This document shows positions 52,061 to 60,425 of a stretch of DNA of 64,000 nt, in pieces. The stretch is from Spirochaetota bacterium (lineage in GTDB: Bacteria; Spirochaetota; Spirochaetia; Sphaerochaetales; Sphaerochaetaceae). How positions within the stretch are numbered: the stretch's first letter is position 1; each line of letters opens with the position of its first letter. Both the position numbers and the translations under genes were made by a program. The notes beneath the pieces were generated by a model. That model was given only the letters and a program-made list of their open reading frames with translations, did not search any database and had not been told where the DNA came from. The DNA lies in the NCBI GenBank assembly GCA_918298275.1, contig CAKJZO010000081.1, forward strand, positions 1 to 64,000, given 5' to 3'.

Positions 52061-52965
52061 TTCTCCCAAAGTTTTTCGGGATAGACACCCGCCTTGGTCT
52101 TGAGGGCCAGGTTCTGTTTGACAGTATCCCTGTCCTCCTTGTACGTCATTCCGAACCACTTCTCCGTGGTTGAGAAGACCTTCAGTGTTCCTATACCCTT
52201 CTGGACCATTTCACCAGCGCAGTTGGGAAGCAGGACCTCTGCCTTCGGGCTGGTGGCATTCTCTGCCATGAAGCGCTCGAAGTACTCCGTCATGTAATCG
52301 AAAGCCTTGGGCGTGAATCCGAAGAAGTTCATCGAGACCCACTCATCACCTGTAAGATACACATCGCCTTCCGGAAGATGAGATACTATCCTGTCTCCCT
52401 CGAACTCGATCTTGGTGTTTTCCCTCATTCCCTGGAGCAGACCGTCCTTAACCTGGCAGACACCGCGTGAGACACTGCCCATCGGGCTCATCGTGTTCTT
52501 GAGCAGATAGCCTACCATGGCATGTTCGGTGCTGTCGTTCGAGAGCTTGGAAAGATAATCGCCCAGAATTCCATATGCCTCACGGCCGTAGAAATCATCG
52601 GCATTGATGACGGTAAACGGCTCTTTGATGACGTCCTTGGCACAGAGAAGAGCATGGATCGTTCCCCATGGCTTGGTCCTTCCCTCCGACTGCTTGATCT
52701 GCTCGGCATTCAGAAGCGACTCATGTGTCTGGAACACATACTCTGCGTCCATGTTCCTTGCAATCCTGTCGAAGAGTCTCTCGCGGAAATCCTTCTCGAT
52801 ATCAGGCCTGATTATGAATACGACCTTGCCGTATCCGCTCTTATAAGCGTCATAGACACTGTAATCCAACAGTGCTTCACCGTGCATTCCAACCGGATCA
52901 ATCTGCTTGACTCCACCGTATCTGGAGCCAAGACCTGCAGCAAGAACCAATAACGAAGGCTTCAT
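52057..52965 (-). CDS. NDP-sugar pyrophosphorylase-like nucleotidyltransferase
   Basis: 302 residues. LAAGLGSRYGGVKQ is the nucleotide-binding loop of sugar-nucleotide pyrophosphorylases, with VINADDFYG as the metal-binding Asp pair and GDEWVSMNFFGF later. It transfers NMP to a sugar 1-phosphate or related alcohol phosphate. The C-terminal region (TTEKWFGMTYKEDRD) belongs to an uncharacterised subgroup, so no substrate is named. It is translationally coupled to the exported protein gene. Confidence 0.87.
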   Translation of the reverse strand: MKPSLLVLAAGLGSRYGGVKQIDPVGMHGEALLDYSVYDAYKSGYGKVVFIIRPDIEKDFRERLFDRIARNMDAEYVFQTHESLLNAEQIKQSEGRTKPWGTIHALLCAKDVIKEPFTVINADDFYGREAYGILGDYLSKLSNDSTEHAMVGYLLKNTMSPMGSVSRGVCQVKDGLLQGMRENTKIEFEGDRIVSHLPEGDVYLTGDEWVSMNFFGFTPKAFDYMTEYFERFMAENATSPKAEVLLPNCAGEMVQKGIGTLKVFSTTEKWFGMTYKEDRDTVKQNLALKTKAGVYPEKLWEK

Positions 52966-53061
52966 TACAACAAATCTCCTGATTATTTACTAGTTGTGAT
53001 TATACTTCAAATACAATGTTTGGCAAGGACTTAAGAAGCCGTTGACGGAAAGTGAGGAAAA

Positions 53062-54216
53062 TCAGCAGAACGGAATATCGATTTCAACCACGAAATCCAG
53101 GTTGAAGCCGCACTTGACCTCTTGCTTCAGATAGCAGGCGATCTGATCTGCGCTGTAGTGCTTCTCCGGAGGAACCACGCAGTCGAATATAACCTTCGTA
53201 AGGTCCTTTCCATCCACCATCCTCACGTCGTGGAAGGTAATCTCCCCGTCGAGCTTCTTCAGTGCAGCTGCAATCTTGGCCTTGATATCATCAAGTTTCT
53301 CGTTGCCCACCTGAACCGGGTCCATATGGATGGTGATCGATATGCCGAGTTCATCCTTGAAATCCATCTCTATCTTGTCCACGATGTCATGGATCTCGAC
53401 TATGCTCTGCGCTTCATCCACCTCGACATGCACTGTCACGAAATCGTTGTGAACCCCGTAGTTGTGAAGCACCAGATCATGGATACCCAATACACCGGGA
53501 TAGGACAGGATCTTGTCTGAAATCATCTTCACCCGTTCATGTGTGGGTTTGATTCCAATCAGCGGAGCAACCTGCTCTTTGATGGTCCTAATGCTGCTGA
53601 TTACAACAAAAACTGAAACAACCAATCCAACCAGGCCATCGATATTGATTCCACTGATTGCTATCACAATCATTGCGACCAGTATTCCGGCTGTAGTTAT
53701 GATATCATTCCTGGAGTCTTCGGCACTTGCTTTCAGAGCAGGCGAATCTATGGCCTTGCCGCATCTGATATAAACGATCATCTGCACGACCTTGACCGCA
53801 ATCGCCAGTGCAAGAGTGATGAAAGTAACTGCAGTGATCGACAGCTCCTGCGGGTCGATGATCTTTGCAATGGATTCCTTTGCGAACACTACTCCGGTGA
53901 GAAGCATCACTATACCGATGGTGAAGCCGAAAAGATATTCATACCTTGCATGTCCGTAAGGATGCTCGCGGTCAGGTTTCTTCTCGACAAGGGTGAATCC
54001 CAGAATCGTGAGAACGCTGGATGCGCAGTCGGAGATATTGTTCGCGGCATCAGCCACTATACCGATACTTCCGGTCAGCAGTCCGATGGCGATCTTCAGA
54101 ATGCCGAGCAGAAGATTGGAAACAATACCGAACGTCCCTGCCCGTTTGGCATAGCGGGTTCGAATCTGAGGTTCGACATTGTATCCGGAGCTTTTTTCTG
54201 TCTGCATCTGCATCAT
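53062..54216 (-). CDS. Cation diffusion facilitator transporter
   Basis: 384 residues. Six membrane segments contain the metal-site motifs SGSIGIVADAANNISDC and DSRNDIITTAG, with HPYGHARYEYLFG after the second. The C-terminal third has one clear ZT-dimer metal-binding domain and a second degenerate one. It exports a divalent cation such as Zn2+, Fe2+ or Mn2+ by proton exchange. I start at MMQMQTEKSS; no ribosome site is evident and a TATAAT box lies only eight bases upstream, so the true start is uncertain. Confidence 0.9.
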   Translation of the reverse strand: MMQMQTEKSSGYNVEPQIRTRYAKRAGTFGIVSNLLLGILKIAIGLLTGSIGIVADAANNISDCASSVLTILGFTLVEKKPDREHPYGHARYEYLFGFTIGIVMLLTGVVFAKESIAKIIDPQELSITAVTFITLALAIAVKVVQMIVYIRCGKAIDSPALKASAEDSRNDIITTAGILVAMIVIAISGINIDGLVGLVVSVFVVISSIRTIKEQVAPLIGIKPTHERVKMISDKILSYPGVLGIHDLVLHNYGVHNDFVTVHVEVDEAQSIVEIHDIVDKIEMDFKDELGISITIHMDPVQVGNEKLDDIKAKIAAALKKLDGEITFHDVRMVDGKDLTKVIFDCVVPPEKHYSADQIACYLKQEVKCGFNLDFVVEIDIPFC

Positions 54217-54270
54217 AACTGGGATTATAGATTCAAATCCCCGAAATGGTAATACCAAATCCTCCATCAC

Positions 54271-54301
54271 TTGCCCGAAACCGTTCAATCAGGTATATAA
54301 T
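54271..54301 (+). promoter_or_regulatory. Putative promoter of the tRNA-Arg/aminotransferase unit
   Basis: A perfect TATAAT at 54296-54301 has TTGCCC 19 bases upstream, a long but tolerated spacer. Transcription would start near 54307, about 29 bases before the tRNA. Confidence 0.5.
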
Positions 54302-54335
54302 CATTGATTGCCTGCTTTGTTTACGTTCAGGCATC

Positions 54336-54407
54336 GGGTCCATAGCCCAATGGATAAGGCGCATCCCTCCGGAGGATGAAATGCGGGTTCGATTCCCGCT
54401 GGACCTA
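54336..54407 (+). tRNA. tRNA-Arg (anticodon CCG)
   Basis: A full cloverleaf can be drawn: acceptor GGGTCCA/TGGACCT (first pair G-T), a three-pair D stem, anticodon stem CATCC/GGATG with loop CTCCGGA (anticodon CCG at 54369-54371), a short variable region and T arm GCGGG-TTCGATT-CCCGC. The discriminator is A. CCA is not encoded and must be added. It decodes CGG. The next gene starts one base later. Confidence 0.95.
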
Positions 54408-54408
54408 T

Positions 54409-55560
54409 ATGAAGTACGATTTCGACACAGTGACCGACAGACGAAACACAGGCTCCGTGAAATGGGACGTCAGGGAAAACGAGCTTCCCATGTGGGTCGC
54501 CGACATGGACTTCAAGACAGCCCCTGAAATCCTTGAGGCCATCCAAAGGCGTCTGGACAACGGAATCTTCGGCTACTCCACCCTTCCGGATGAATGGGCC
54601 CTTTCCTATGTCCACTGGTGGGACAAGCGCCACAGCTTCAAGACCGAGGCTTTCTGGTTCAGTTTCTGCACGGGCGTCATCCCGATCATTTCCTGCGCAA
54701 TCCGCGAATTCACGGAACCGGGGGACAATGTCCTGATCCAGGCCCCTGTCTACAATGCCTTCTACAACATAATCAGAAACTGCGACCGCAATGTGGTCGA
54801 ATCCCTGCTTACCTACCGCTCCGGGGAATACTCCATGGACTTCGAAGACCTCGAGGCAAAGCTCTCGGATCCAGAAACAAAGATGTTTGTACTATGCAAT
54901 CCGCACAATCCCGTGGGCAGGATCTGGAGCAAAGAGGATCTTCAGAAAGTCGGAGAGCTCTGCAAAAAACATGGAGTCCTGGTGATCTCGGATGAGATTC
55001 ACTGCGACATCACGGACCCGGACATCCTCTACACCCCGTTTGCTTCAGTATCCGAATGCTGCTTGCAGAACAGCATCACCGCCATGGCTCCCACCAAGTG
55101 CTTCAACATCGCGGGCATACAGAGTGCTGCCGCGATGACCCCGAACCCGGATCTTCGGGCCAGAATCGAAAAAGCTCTTTATCGGAATCTGGCCAATGAA
55201 CCCAATTCCTTCGCAGTAGCGGCAACGGTAGCCGCCTTCGAACATGGAGACCGGTGGCTGGACGAGATGAGAAGCTATGTATATCAGAACAAGCAGACTG
55301 TCCTGGATTATGTGCGGAAGAACATCCCCGGTCTGTATGTCGTTCCTTCCAGGGCCACTTACCTTCTCTGGCTGGACTGCTCCGCATTCACATCGGATTC
55401 CCTGTCATTTGCAGCAGAAATCCGCCGCAAGACCGGACTATTCCTGTCCTATGGCACACAGTACGGTGAATCGGGAAAGCAGTTTCTGCGCTTCAACATC
55501 GCCTGCCCGCGCACACTGCTTCTGGACGGCCTTGATCGTCTCAGGCGCGCCCTCAGCTGA
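54409..55560 (+). CDS. MalY/PatB-type PLP aminotransferase, probable cystathionine beta-lyase
   Basis: 383 residues. The opening MKYDFDTVTDRRNTGSVKWD is the conserved start of the MalY/PatB branch of aminotransferases; VCGTGV-like FCTGVIPIISCAI, the CNPHNPVGRIW segment and the pyridoxal lysine in APTKCFNIAG follow in order. These enzymes cleave C-S bonds of cystathionine or cysteine conjugates. Because the first codon matches the family start, it lies one base after the tRNA-Arg gene, leaving no normal ribosome site. An ATG inside the tRNA (54376) is in frame but rejected. Confidence 0.92.
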   Translation: MKYDFDTVTDRRNTGSVKWDVRENELPMWVADMDFKTAPEILEAIQRRLDNGIFGYSTLPDEWALSYVHWWDKRHSFKTEAFWFSFCTGVIPIISCAIREFTEPGDNVLIQAPVYNAFYNIIRNCDRNVVESLLTYRSGEYSMDFEDLEAKLSDPETKMFVLCNPHNPVGRIWSKEDLQKVGELCKKHGVLVISDEIHCDITDPDILYTPFASVSECCLQNSITAMAPTKCFNIAGIQSAAAMTPNPDLRARIEKALYRNLANEPNSFAVAATVAAFEHGDRWLDEMRSYVYQNKQTVLDYVRKNIPGLYVVPSRATYLLWLDCSAFTSDSLSFAAEIRRKTGLFLSYGTQYGESGKQFLRFNIACPRTLLLDGLDRLRRALS

Positions 55561-55562
55561 CA

Positions 55563-56363
55563 TTACCTCAGGAACTTCTCTATCAACCTATCGACATATC
55601 GTGTATCCAAAGGGTTCTCATTATCCTCAAAGGTCATGATCAGGTTTATTCCGGGTATATAACCTTTCTGGCAATACATGAACTGTTTCCAGAAGAATGT
55701 CTTTCTATATTTAGAATCATCCATCCTGCCGAAGTGCTCCCAGCGGTAAATGTTCCTGGTCCTCTTGTTCAGAACAGTAAAGTCAGTATATATCGGCCTT
55801 GCGCCTTCAATCGGCAACGGATACTCGTACCTGTAAGGAACTCCCGCATCAAACAGTCTGTCTGCGATTATCTGTTCGGATTTCGATCTGACCCTATCCC
55901 CTCTCTTTGTATAGTACTCGGGATCCCCCTCCTCAAACCTTCCTCCCTCATACTGCTTCGCCTGCCACATTCTGGCATATTCGTCATCAGGGAGCACATA
56001 AGGCTCAACCAGAACCCGCTTCCCTTCGTTCATCCCGGTGTAGACTTTCAGCAGAGCATCCTCGTCACTTTGTTCAAGGAATCTGCAAAGCAGTGTTTTC
56101 TCTCTTTCAGCTACTTTTATCGCTTTTTCGTAGTACTCTTTCTGTGCCAGTTTCCTGGCATATCCGATTTCATTCTTCTTTAGATATCTTCCCGTACTAT
56201 CAGTCTTTCCTTCTCTGCAGAAGTATTGGTAATAGGCTCCATCTTTTTTTCGGAATTGTCCTGCCTTGAGAATCCCATACGGCAACCCCTGAATCTTCTT
56301 CTTGAACAACGAAATGGAAGAATCAAAGAAGGCCAGTCTCTTTTTTAACAAATCATACAGCAT
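55563..56363 (-). CDS. Putative PD-(D/E)XK nuclease-fold protein
   Basis: 266 residues. The N-terminal 130 residues are helical and basic. The C-terminal half holds a restriction-endonuclease-like core: RSKSEQIIADRLFDAG (Glu in the first helix), YTDFTVLNKRT (Asp) and IYRWEHFGRMDD (E in the position of the E-x-K strand, with W-E-H). This matches a family of uncharacterised proteins seen in gut anaerobes, annotated as hypothetical. DNA or RNA cleavage is inferred. The ribosome site AGGTGAG is good. Four inverted-repeat units lie directly upstream. It converges on the aminotransferase gene with a two-base gap. Confidence 0.75.
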   Translation of the reverse strand: MLYDLLKKRLAFFDSSISLFKKKIQGLPYGILKAGQFRKKDGAYYQYFCREGKTDSTGRYLKKNEIGYARKLAQKEYYEKAIKVAEREKTLLCRFLEQSDEDALLKVYTGMNEGKRVLVEPYVLPDDEYARMWQAKQYEGGRFEEGDPEYYTKRGDRVRSKSEQIIADRLFDAGVPYRYEYPLPIEGARPIYTDFTVLNKRTRNIYRWEHFGRMDDSKYRKTFFWKQFMYCQKGYIPGINLIMTFEDNENPLDTRYVDRLIEKFLR

Positions 56364-56382
56364 AATCTCACCTAAAACTCTT

Positions 56383-56586
56383 TTCTACAAACATGGACAC
56401 TATTCATTGTTTTGTAGAAATAAATGCCCCTTTTTTCTACAAAAGCCCTTCTTATCGTATTTCTTGTAGAAGAAAATGCTATCCAACCATCCCGGAACCC
56501 AGTTTGTTCTACAAATATCCTTGGTAACTGGCTATTTTGTAGATTATCTTTCTACAATAATTTGGAATCCTTTCCTTTTTGTAGAA
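56383..56586. repeat. Array of four inverted-repeat units, TTCTACAAA-N19/20-TTTGTAGAA
   Basis: Eight copies of a nine-base arm alternate in direction. TTCTACAAA starts at 56383, 56435, 56507 and 56550 (the last ends T); TTTGTAGAA starts at 56411, 56463, 56536 and 56578 (single changes in the second and third). Arm-to-arm distance within a unit is 28, 28, 29 and 28 bases, so four units of 37 or 38 bases are defined. The 19-20 base cores differ from each other. Gaps between units are 15, 35 and 5 bases. The array fills the space between radC and the nuclease-like gene. Confidence 0.9.
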
Positions 56587-56597
56587 TCCTCCAAAAA

Positions 56598-57290
56598 TCA
56601 TAAGAACTCACCGCTCTCCATCATCGACCGATAGTCCTCGGATGAGAAGATGATGTGGTCCAGGACCTCTATCCCCAGCAGCTGACCTGCCCTTTTAAGG
56701 CGCAGAGTGACTTCAAGGTCATCCGGCGATGGCTCCAGGTTCCCCGAGGGATGGTTGTGCGCCAGTACCACTGCCGTTGCCCTGGCCTTCAGCGGATCCG
56801 AAAAAACTTCGCGGGGGTGGCAAAGCGACCTATTGACCAGGCCGATGCTGACGACATTGACACCCATCAGTTCGTGAGCCCCGTTGAGCATGATGCAGAG
56901 AAAGTGTTCCTGAGGTCTGTCCCCGTAGTGCTTGATGAGTTCGAAGATGGATGCAGGATCGCGGCAGGACTTGGACCTGAAAAAGGAATACCTTCGTCCG
57001 AGTTCAAGACAGGCACAGATCCTGGAGGCATTGGCCGGACCTAGCCCCGGAATGTTCCGAAGGTCTTCAGGAAGAACCTGCCCGGAACCCCGACTGTCAA
57101 TCAGATCCAGAATGTCCTGAGCTATATCCTGTACCGGTCGCATGTGACTGCCCGAACCTATGATGATGCACAGCAGCTCAAGGTCCGCTACGCCCTTAGG
57201 CCCAAGTGAAACGAGCCTCTCTCTCGGCCTCTGCTCCCTGGGCATCTCCCTGATAGATCGAAAATCGATTGTTTTCTTTTCGTACTGCAT
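56598..57290 (-). CDS. radC: RadC-family JAB-domain protein
   Basis: 230 residues. A helix-hairpin-helix (IPGLGPANASRICACLELG, about residues 78-97) precedes a JAB/MPN metalloprotease-like domain with the metal site AHNHPSGNLEPSPDD (about residue 178). Once named for DNA repair, RadC has no proven role; many copies travel with mobile elements. It is upstream of and on the same strand as the nuclease-like gene, with the inverted-repeat array between. Confidence 0.93.
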   Translation of the reverse strand: MQYEKKTIDFRSIREMPREQRPRERLVSLGPKGVADLELLCIIIGSGSHMRPVQDIAQDILDLIDSRGSGQVLPEDLRNIPGLGPANASRICACLELGRRYSFFRSKSCRDPASIFELIKHYGDRPQEHFLCIMLNGAHELMGVNVVSIGLVNRSLCHPREVFSDPLKARATAVVLAHNHPSGNLEPSPDDLEVTLRLKRAGQLLGIEVLDHIIFSSEDYRSMMESGEFL

Positions 57291-57434
57291 ACTTCCTATA
57301 ACAGAAAAACTGCAGTTTTCATTAGAAATACCGACACCGAAAAACGAAAAAAGTTAGTTTTTTTCTTCAGATCGGAAGGATTGAATTCATTATTCCTCTG
57401 GCTGTAAACTTAGACGAGGCAGGATCACGCTGAG

Positions 57435-59309
57435 ATGAGAACTTATACCGGGAAAACCAAGATACTGATAACGGCACTGATGGTGTTCTGGGTTGTCTTT
57501 CAATTGTGGTTCTGTACGTTCGGCATAATTTCATCAGTCAACCTCAGGGCATTTCATTGCATGTTTCTCCTGCTGTTCGCTTTCCTTCTTTATCCCTCGA
57601 GCAAGAAGCAGGAAACTGAGCTTTCCCGCCCTAAAATCGTTGATATCATTCTCATAGCCATAGCTGTAGCTGCATTCGGATACATGATTGCCAGATACAC
57701 GGAATTCGCACGTACCGGAGGAAGGATAGATACACTTCAGATGTTCATCGCAGTCGCAGGAATCCTGATGGTGTTCGAAGCAGGAAGAAGGACATCCAGA
57801 AGCCTTGCGATCCTTGCACTGGTTTTTCTTGCATACAACTTCTTCGGCAGATTCATCCCCGGCTATCTGGGGCATAACGGATTCACACTGAAGAGGATTC
57901 TCATCACCCAGTTCTGGGGAACCCAGGGAATACTGGGAACCGGAGCAGGAGTTTCAGCTACCTACATATTCCTGTTCGTTGTTTTCGGAGCGTTTCTCAA
58001 ATACAGCGGATTCTCGAATTTCATCAACGACCTGTCCCTTTCCCTCGTCGGCAAGACACCCGGCGGTCCTGCAAAGGTCGCAGTAATTGCAAGCGCGCTA
58101 CTCGGTATGGTCAATGGTTCCGCAGTAGCAAATGTTGCTACAACCGGAACGATAACAATACCCTTAATGAAGAGAACCGGCTATAAAAATGAGTTCTCTG
58201 CTGCAGTTGAGGCCACCGCTTCTACCGGAGGTCAGTTCTGTCCTCCCGTAATGGGAGCTGCAGGATTCATCATGGCCGAATTCCTGAACGCAAGCTACAC
58301 GACAGTCATGATTGCCGCTCTTGCACCTGCATTCCTGTACTATCTGGGTCTGATCATGTCAGTCCATTTCGAGGCAAAAAGACTCGGTCTTACTGGTATT
58401 CCGGAAGAAGACATTCCATCTGCACGGGAGGTTCTGAAAAACGGTTGGCATCTGATGATTCCGCTAATCGTACTCATCACCGTGATGGTCTTGGGCAAAA
58501 GCCCGCTTTATGCCGCGACGTTGGCAATACCGGTCACAGTGGCTTCGTCGTGGCTGAGAAAAGATACCCGCATGACGTGGGACAAGATCATCGCAGCCTG
58601 CGTGGAAGGAGCAAAAGGCGCCGTTACCGTCGGTGTTTCCTGTCTGCTGATAGGAGTGATAATCGGAACTGTAACACTCACAAGCCTCGGCCTGAATCTG
58701 GGATATATGATCCTGAGCGGCTTCACGGGAAGCAACATCTATTTCGTTGGACTTCTGGTGATGATCATTTCCGTGATACTCGGAATGGGTGTTCCCGGAG
58801 TCGCTGCATATGTGATTGTCCAGGCGGTCGCAGTTCCGGTACTGCTCAAGGCAGGTGCGCTTCCCCTTGCAGCCCATATGTTCTGCCTGATCTATGCCTG
58901 CCTTTCGAACATCACTCCCCCGGTTGCCATAAGCTGCTACGTCGCTGCAGGGATTGCAAAAGCAGATCAGACAAAAACCGGCCTTATCGCAGTCAGGCTT
59001 GCACTTGCAGGATTCATCATTCCGCTTTTCTTCCTTGCAAATCCAGTACTGCTTCCTCTTGCAGGCAATCACGCTGCGGCTACGATTCTTGCCGTTGCTT
59101 CCGCGGCAATCGGAACAGTGATGCTGTCCGGAGGCCTTGAAGGCTGGCTTCTGGCAAAACAGCGCTGCATCGAAAGAATTCTCTGCGTCGCAGCCGGCCT
59201 GCTGCTTCTCTATCCCGGAACGATAACGGACATAATCGGATTATGCGCATCCGTTGTCCTTATTGTCGTGCAGGTAAGTAGAAATAAAAGAGAGAATGCG
59301 ATAATGTGA
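57435..59309 (+). CDS. TRAP transporter fused permease (DctQM, TAXI type)
   Basis: 624 residues with about 18 membrane segments. The first 150 residues correspond to the small DctQ-like subunit and the rest to the large DctM-like subunit (GMVNGSAVANVATTGTITIP near residue 220; GMGVPGVAAYVIVQ near residue 455). It is the membrane part of a TRAP importer driven by an ion gradient. The binding protein is encoded seven bases downstream. The extension after residue 560 is unlike shorter homologues and may be an extra helical hairpin. Confidence 0.9.
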   Translation: MRTYTGKTKILITALMVFWVVFQLWFCTFGIISSVNLRAFHCMFLLLFAFLLYPSSKKQETELSRPKIVDIILIAIAVAAFGYMIARYTEFARTGGRIDTLQMFIAVAGILMVFEAGRRTSRSLAILALVFLAYNFFGRFIPGYLGHNGFTLKRILITQFWGTQGILGTGAGVSATYIFLFVVFGAFLKYSGFSNFINDLSLSLVGKTPGGPAKVAVIASALLGMVNGSAVANVATTGTITIPLMKRTGYKNEFSAAVEATASTGGQFCPPVMGAAGFIMAEFLNASYTTVMIAALAPAFLYYLGLIMSVHFEAKRLGLTGIPEEDIPSAREVLKNGWHLMIPLIVLITVMVLGKSPLYAATLAIPVTVASSWLRKDTRMTWDKIIAACVEGAKGAVTVGVSCLLIGVIIGTVTLTSLGLNLGYMILSGFTGSNIYFVGLLVMIISVILGMGVPGVAAYVIVQAVAVPVLLKAGALPLAAHMFCLIYACLSNITPPVAISCYVAAGIAKADQTKTGLIAVRLALAGFIIPLFFLANPVLLPLAGNHAAATILAVASAAIGTVMLSGGLEGWLLAKQRCIERILCVAAGLLLLYPGTITDIIGLCASVVLIVVQVSRNKRENAIM

Positions 59310-59316
59310 ATCTGCT

Positions 59317-60315
59317 ATGAAAAAGATTCTGTTGATTGCTTCAATTCTCATATCGGCGACATTCTGCATATTTGCCGGCGGTTCGAAAGAAACCAGAAGC
59401 TCCAAGGAAAGCGCTGCATCCGACGGACACCCCAAGGTAATCATCCGCTTTCCCACTGCAGGAGCTTCCGGAGCCCTGTACTCAGTCGGCGCTGCAATTA
59501 CGAATATGTGGAACACCCAAATCCCGTTCGTAAAGGCATCAAGCCAGGCATCGGCGGGGGGAATCGACAATCTGAACCAGATAGCAGACGGCGAAAGCCA
59601 GGTTTCCATAGCAATCAGCTCCAACTGCTGGCAAAGCTTCAACGGAACAGACAGTTTCGAAGGAAGAGCAAATCCGAATCTCAGGGTCATAGCAGGCCTA
59701 TACCTCAATCCGAATCAGGTAGTCGTAACCTCAAGAAGCGGAATCAGGACTCTTGCCGATGTCAAGGGAAAGCACTTCGCCGTTGCGGCATCGGGTTCCA
59801 GCGCCGAGGGAGAATGCCGCAATCATTTCACGGCTGCAGGACTGAAATATCCTGATGATTTACGTGCCGAGTACATCTCATTTTCTGACTCGGCGGAGCT
59901 GTTGGGAAACGGCCAGATCGACGGTGCATGGATCATGAGCGGAATCCCCGCCTCCGCAGTTAGCCAGACACTGTCTTCCGGATGCAGACTGCTGGATATC
60001 GATGAAGAAACGATCTCAAAACTCAAATCCGAATATCCCTGGTATGTCACTTATACCATTCCTGCAGGATCCTATCCGAACCAGAACGAAGATGTCCGCA
60101 CTACCGCAATCAAAATGGTGATGTTCTGCTCCGCAGAGCTTGATGAAGAGACGGTATACATGCTGACAAAGACGCTTTGGGAGAATATCGGAGAACTCGG
60201 CCAGTCCCAGGGAAACCTCAGGGGCCTGACTGCAGAGGAAGCTGTCCGTGACATCGCAGGGCTTCCGCTTCATGACGGGGCAAAGCGTTATTACAGCGAA
60301 ATCGGAGTCCTGTAA
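59317..60315 (+). CDS. TAXI-family TRAP transporter binding protein
   Basis: 332 residues. A signal peptide ends CIFAGGSKE, and its Cys may be lipidated. The fold includes FPTAGASGALYSVGAAITNMW, SSNCWQSFNG and the TAXI landmark AVAASGSSAEGE. It captures a solute, commonly a dicarboxylate or glutamate-like ligand, for the permease encoded just upstream. The ligand is not predictable. Good spacing; ends before an AT-rich gap. Confidence 0.9.
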   Translation: MKKILLIASILISATFCIFAGGSKETRSSKESAASDGHPKVIIRFPTAGASGALYSVGAAITNMWNTQIPFVKASSQASAGGIDNLNQIADGESQVSIAISSNCWQSFNGTDSFEGRANPNLRVIAGLYLNPNQVVVTSRSGIRTLADVKGKHFAVAASGSSAEGECRNHFTAAGLKYPDDLRAEYISFSDSAELLGNGQIDGAWIMSGIPASAVSQTLSSGCRLLDIDEETISKLKSEYPWYVTYTIPAGSYPNQNEDVRTTAIKMVMFCSAELDEETVYMLTKTLWENIGELGQSQGNLRGLTAEEAVRDIAGLPLHDGAKRYYSEIGVL

Positions 60316-60425
60316 TCACATACTCCAAACCGAACCTACCTCTTCTTTTTTTCGGATTATTTGGTTCACAAATCCGGTTTTAAACCTTAGAATTAAACGT
60401 AGAACTAAACAAAAGGCGGAACTCA

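Noticed and set aside
54376-54411. Start of the aminotransferase at an ATG inside the tRNA gene
   Set aside because: The eleven extra residues are encoded by the tRNA anticodon and T arms and are not part of the family; the conserved MKYDFDTV start is the later ATG.
56383-56586. Resemblance of the TTCTAC...GTAGAA arms to the stem of Cas12a crRNA repeats
   Set aside because: Cas12a repeats have a loop of four or five bases and regular spacers, and there is no Cas gene in the window. Here the loop is 19-20 bases and the gaps vary from 5 to 35 bases.
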